6,601 bases of DNA from an uncultured Mycolicibacterium sp. (lineage in GTDB: Bacteria; Actinomycetota; Actinomycetes; Mycobacteriales; Mycobacteriaceae). The stretch covers positions 1-6,601 of the forward strand of contig NZ_CALDGS010000015.1 of assembly GCF_937941905.1 (NCBI RefSeq). The letters are read 5' to 3'. The number at the start of each line of letters is the position of its first letter. Position 1 is the stretch's first letter. The notes under the pieces were generated by a model that saw only the letters and a program-made list of their open reading frames with translations, was not told the DNA's origin and did no database searches. The position numbers and the translations under genes are program-made. Positions 5,466-6,601 of this stretch are shown here, in pieces.

Positions 5466-6601
5466 ATGCGGGTGGCGATGATGACGCGGGAGTACCCACC
5501 GGAGGTGTACGGCGGTGCGGGCGTTCACGTCACCGAGCTCGTCGCCCACCTGCGCCGGCTGTGCGAGGTCGAGGTGCACTGCATGGGGGCGCCGCGCGCC
5601 GACGCCGTGGTGGCCGCCCCGGACCCGGCGCTGCGCGGCGCCAACCCCGCGCTGGCGATGCTGTCGGCGGACCTGAACATGGTCAACGCCGCCGGCGGGG
5701 CCGCCGTCGTGCACAGCCACACCTGGTACACGGGGCTGGCCGGCCACCTGACGTCGCTGCTCTACGGCATCCCGCACGTGCTCACCGCGCACTCGCTGGA
5801 GCCGCTGCGGCCGTGGAAGGCCGAGCAGCTCGGCGGCGGCTACCGGATCTCGTCCTGGGTGGAACGCACCGCGATCGAGGCCGCCGACGCGGTCATCGCC
5901 GTCAGCGCCGGGATGCGCCGCGACGTGCTGCGCACCTATCCGACGCTGGACCCGGGCCGGGTGCACGTGGTGCGCAACGGGATCGACACCGAGGTCTGGC
6001 ACCCGGTGTCCGGGCCCGCCGACGAGGACTCGGCGCTCGCCGAGCTCGGGGTCGACCCGGACCGGCCGATCGTGGCGTTCGTCGGCCGGATCACCCGGCA
6101 GAAGGGGGTGCCGCACCTGATCGCCGCGGCCCACCACTTCGCCCCGGAGATCCAGCTGGTGCTGTGCGCGGGCGCCCCGGACACCCCGGAGATCGCCACC
6201 GAGGTGAGCACCGCGGTGCGGCAACTGGCCGCCACCCGCTCCGGCGTGTTCTGGGTCCGGGAGATGCTCCCCCTCCCCAAGCTCCGCGAAATCCTCTCCG
6301 CGGCAACAGTATTCGTATGCCCGTCGGTGTACGAGCCGTTGGGCATCGTCAACCTGGAGGCGATGGCCTGTGCCACCGCGGTAGTGGCCTCCGACGTCGG
6401 CGGCATCCCGGAGGTGGTCGCCGACCACACCACCGGGTTGCTGGTGCACTACGACCCCGCCGACACCGCCGGCTACGAGCACGGACTCGCCGCGGCGGTC
6501 AACGAGCTGGTGGCCGACCCTCGGCGGGCACGCCGGTACGGCCAGGCGGGGCGGGACCGCTGCATCCAGGAGTTCTCCTGGGCGCGGATCGCCGAACAGA
6601 C
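5466..6601 (+). CDS. glgA: GT4-family glycosyltransferase GlgA/GlgM (C-terminal end cut by window edge)
   Basis: 378 codons are present, about ten short of the 387-residue M. tuberculosis Rv1212c. It is a GT-B fold, GT4 retaining glycosyltransferase. The N-terminal glycine-rich loop is YPPEVYGGAGVHV (10–22). HSHTW (83–87) and TAHSLEP (107–113) follow. The donor-phosphate residues R208 and K213 lie in GRITRQKG (207–214), and the E-x7-E motif is EPLGIVNLE (E290 and E298). Older annotation calls this glycogen synthase (GlgA). In mycobacteria the orthologue is reported to make maltose-1-phosphate from ADP-glucose and glucose-1-phosphate (GlgM), feeding the GlgE alpha-glucan pathway. Divergent glgC supplies the ADP-glucose. 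Codons around 6267–6317 differ in style from the rest of the gene. The protein is cytoplasmic, with no signal peptide. Confidence 0.95.
   Translation, partial: MRVAMMTREYPPEVYGGAGVHVTELVAHLRRLCEVEVHCMGAPRADAVVAAPDPALRGANPALAMLSADLNMVNAAGGAAVVHSHTWYTGLAGHLTSLLYGIPHVLTAHSLEPLRPWKAEQLGGGYRISSWVERTAIEAADAVIAVSAGMRRDVLRTYPTLDPGRVHVVRNGIDTEVWHPVSGPADEDSALAELGVDPDRPIVAFVGRITRQKGVPHLIAAAHHFAPEIQLVLCAGAPDTPEIATEVSTAVRQLAATRSGVFWVREMLPLPKLREILSAATVFVCPSVYEPLGIVNLEAMACATAVVASDVGGIPEVVADHTTGLLVHYDPADTAGYEHGLAAAVNELVADPRRARRYGQAGRDRCIQEFSWARIAEQ

Noticed and set aside
5373..6482. Open frame of 369 codons on the minus strand opposite glgA
   Set aside because: A shadow of the glgA coding sequence, with a biased His/Gly/Arg/Val composition and no family motif.
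1..6601. tRNA, rRNA, CRISPR arrays, insertion sequences, phage or toxin–antitoxin genes
   Set aside because: The window is almost fully covered by six recognised genes; the intergenic gaps (13 to 180 bp) show no such structure or repeats.

Overview
The window is very GC-rich, with strong G/C preference at third codon positions. Gene content and order match the sigE–glgC–glgA neighbourhood of mycobacteria: an ECF sigma factor of the SigE type, a divergent small O-methyltransferase (like Rv1220c of M. tuberculosis), an ABC exporter pair (like Rv1218c/Rv1217c), glgC and glgA/glgM. The window lacks several genes found between these in M. tuberculosis, so a Mycobacterium/Mycolicibacterium other than the tuberculosis complex is likely. 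This placement comes from remembered family sequences, not from a search.

Layout: (1) 1–733, minus strand, sigE, whose C-terminal end runs off the left edge. (2) 734–913, a divergent promoter region holding a 19-bp direct repeat upstream of sigE and a TTGTGC-N18-TACGCT promoter that places transcription start almost exactly on the methyltransferase ATG. (3) 914–1552, plus strand, SAM-dependent O-methyltransferase. (4) 1553–1661, a spacer with a small inverted repeat, where M. tuberculosis carries a TetR regulator. (5) 1662–2555 and 2552–4135, plus strand, ATPase and 12-helix permease of an ABC-2 exporter, overlapping by ATGA. (6) 4149–5363, minus strand, glgC, tail to tail with the permease and only 13 bp away. 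(7) 5364–5465, a 102-bp divergent promoter region with several short palindromes. (8) 5466–6601, plus strand, glgA (glgM), missing only about the last ten residues at the right edge.

Functionally there are three units. SigE governs the envelope and surface stress response. The methyltransferase and exporter lie next to it and may be co-transcribed, but their substrates are unknown. GlgC makes ADP-glucose, and the GlgA/GlgM glycosyltransferase uses it for maltose-1-phosphate and alpha-glucan synthesis; the two genes are transcribed divergently from a shared control region.

I see no RNA gene, CRISPR array, insertion sequence or phage feature, and no convincing undescribed multi-gene system. 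The points worth a second look are regulatory or fine-scale: three starts with TANNNT about 7 nt upstream and no Shine-Dalgarno (probable leaderless mRNAs), a MprA-box-like repeat before sigE, a Thr-rich variable SigE N-terminus with a stranded AGGAGG, the missing TetR gene, and a short patch of atypical codons in glgA.
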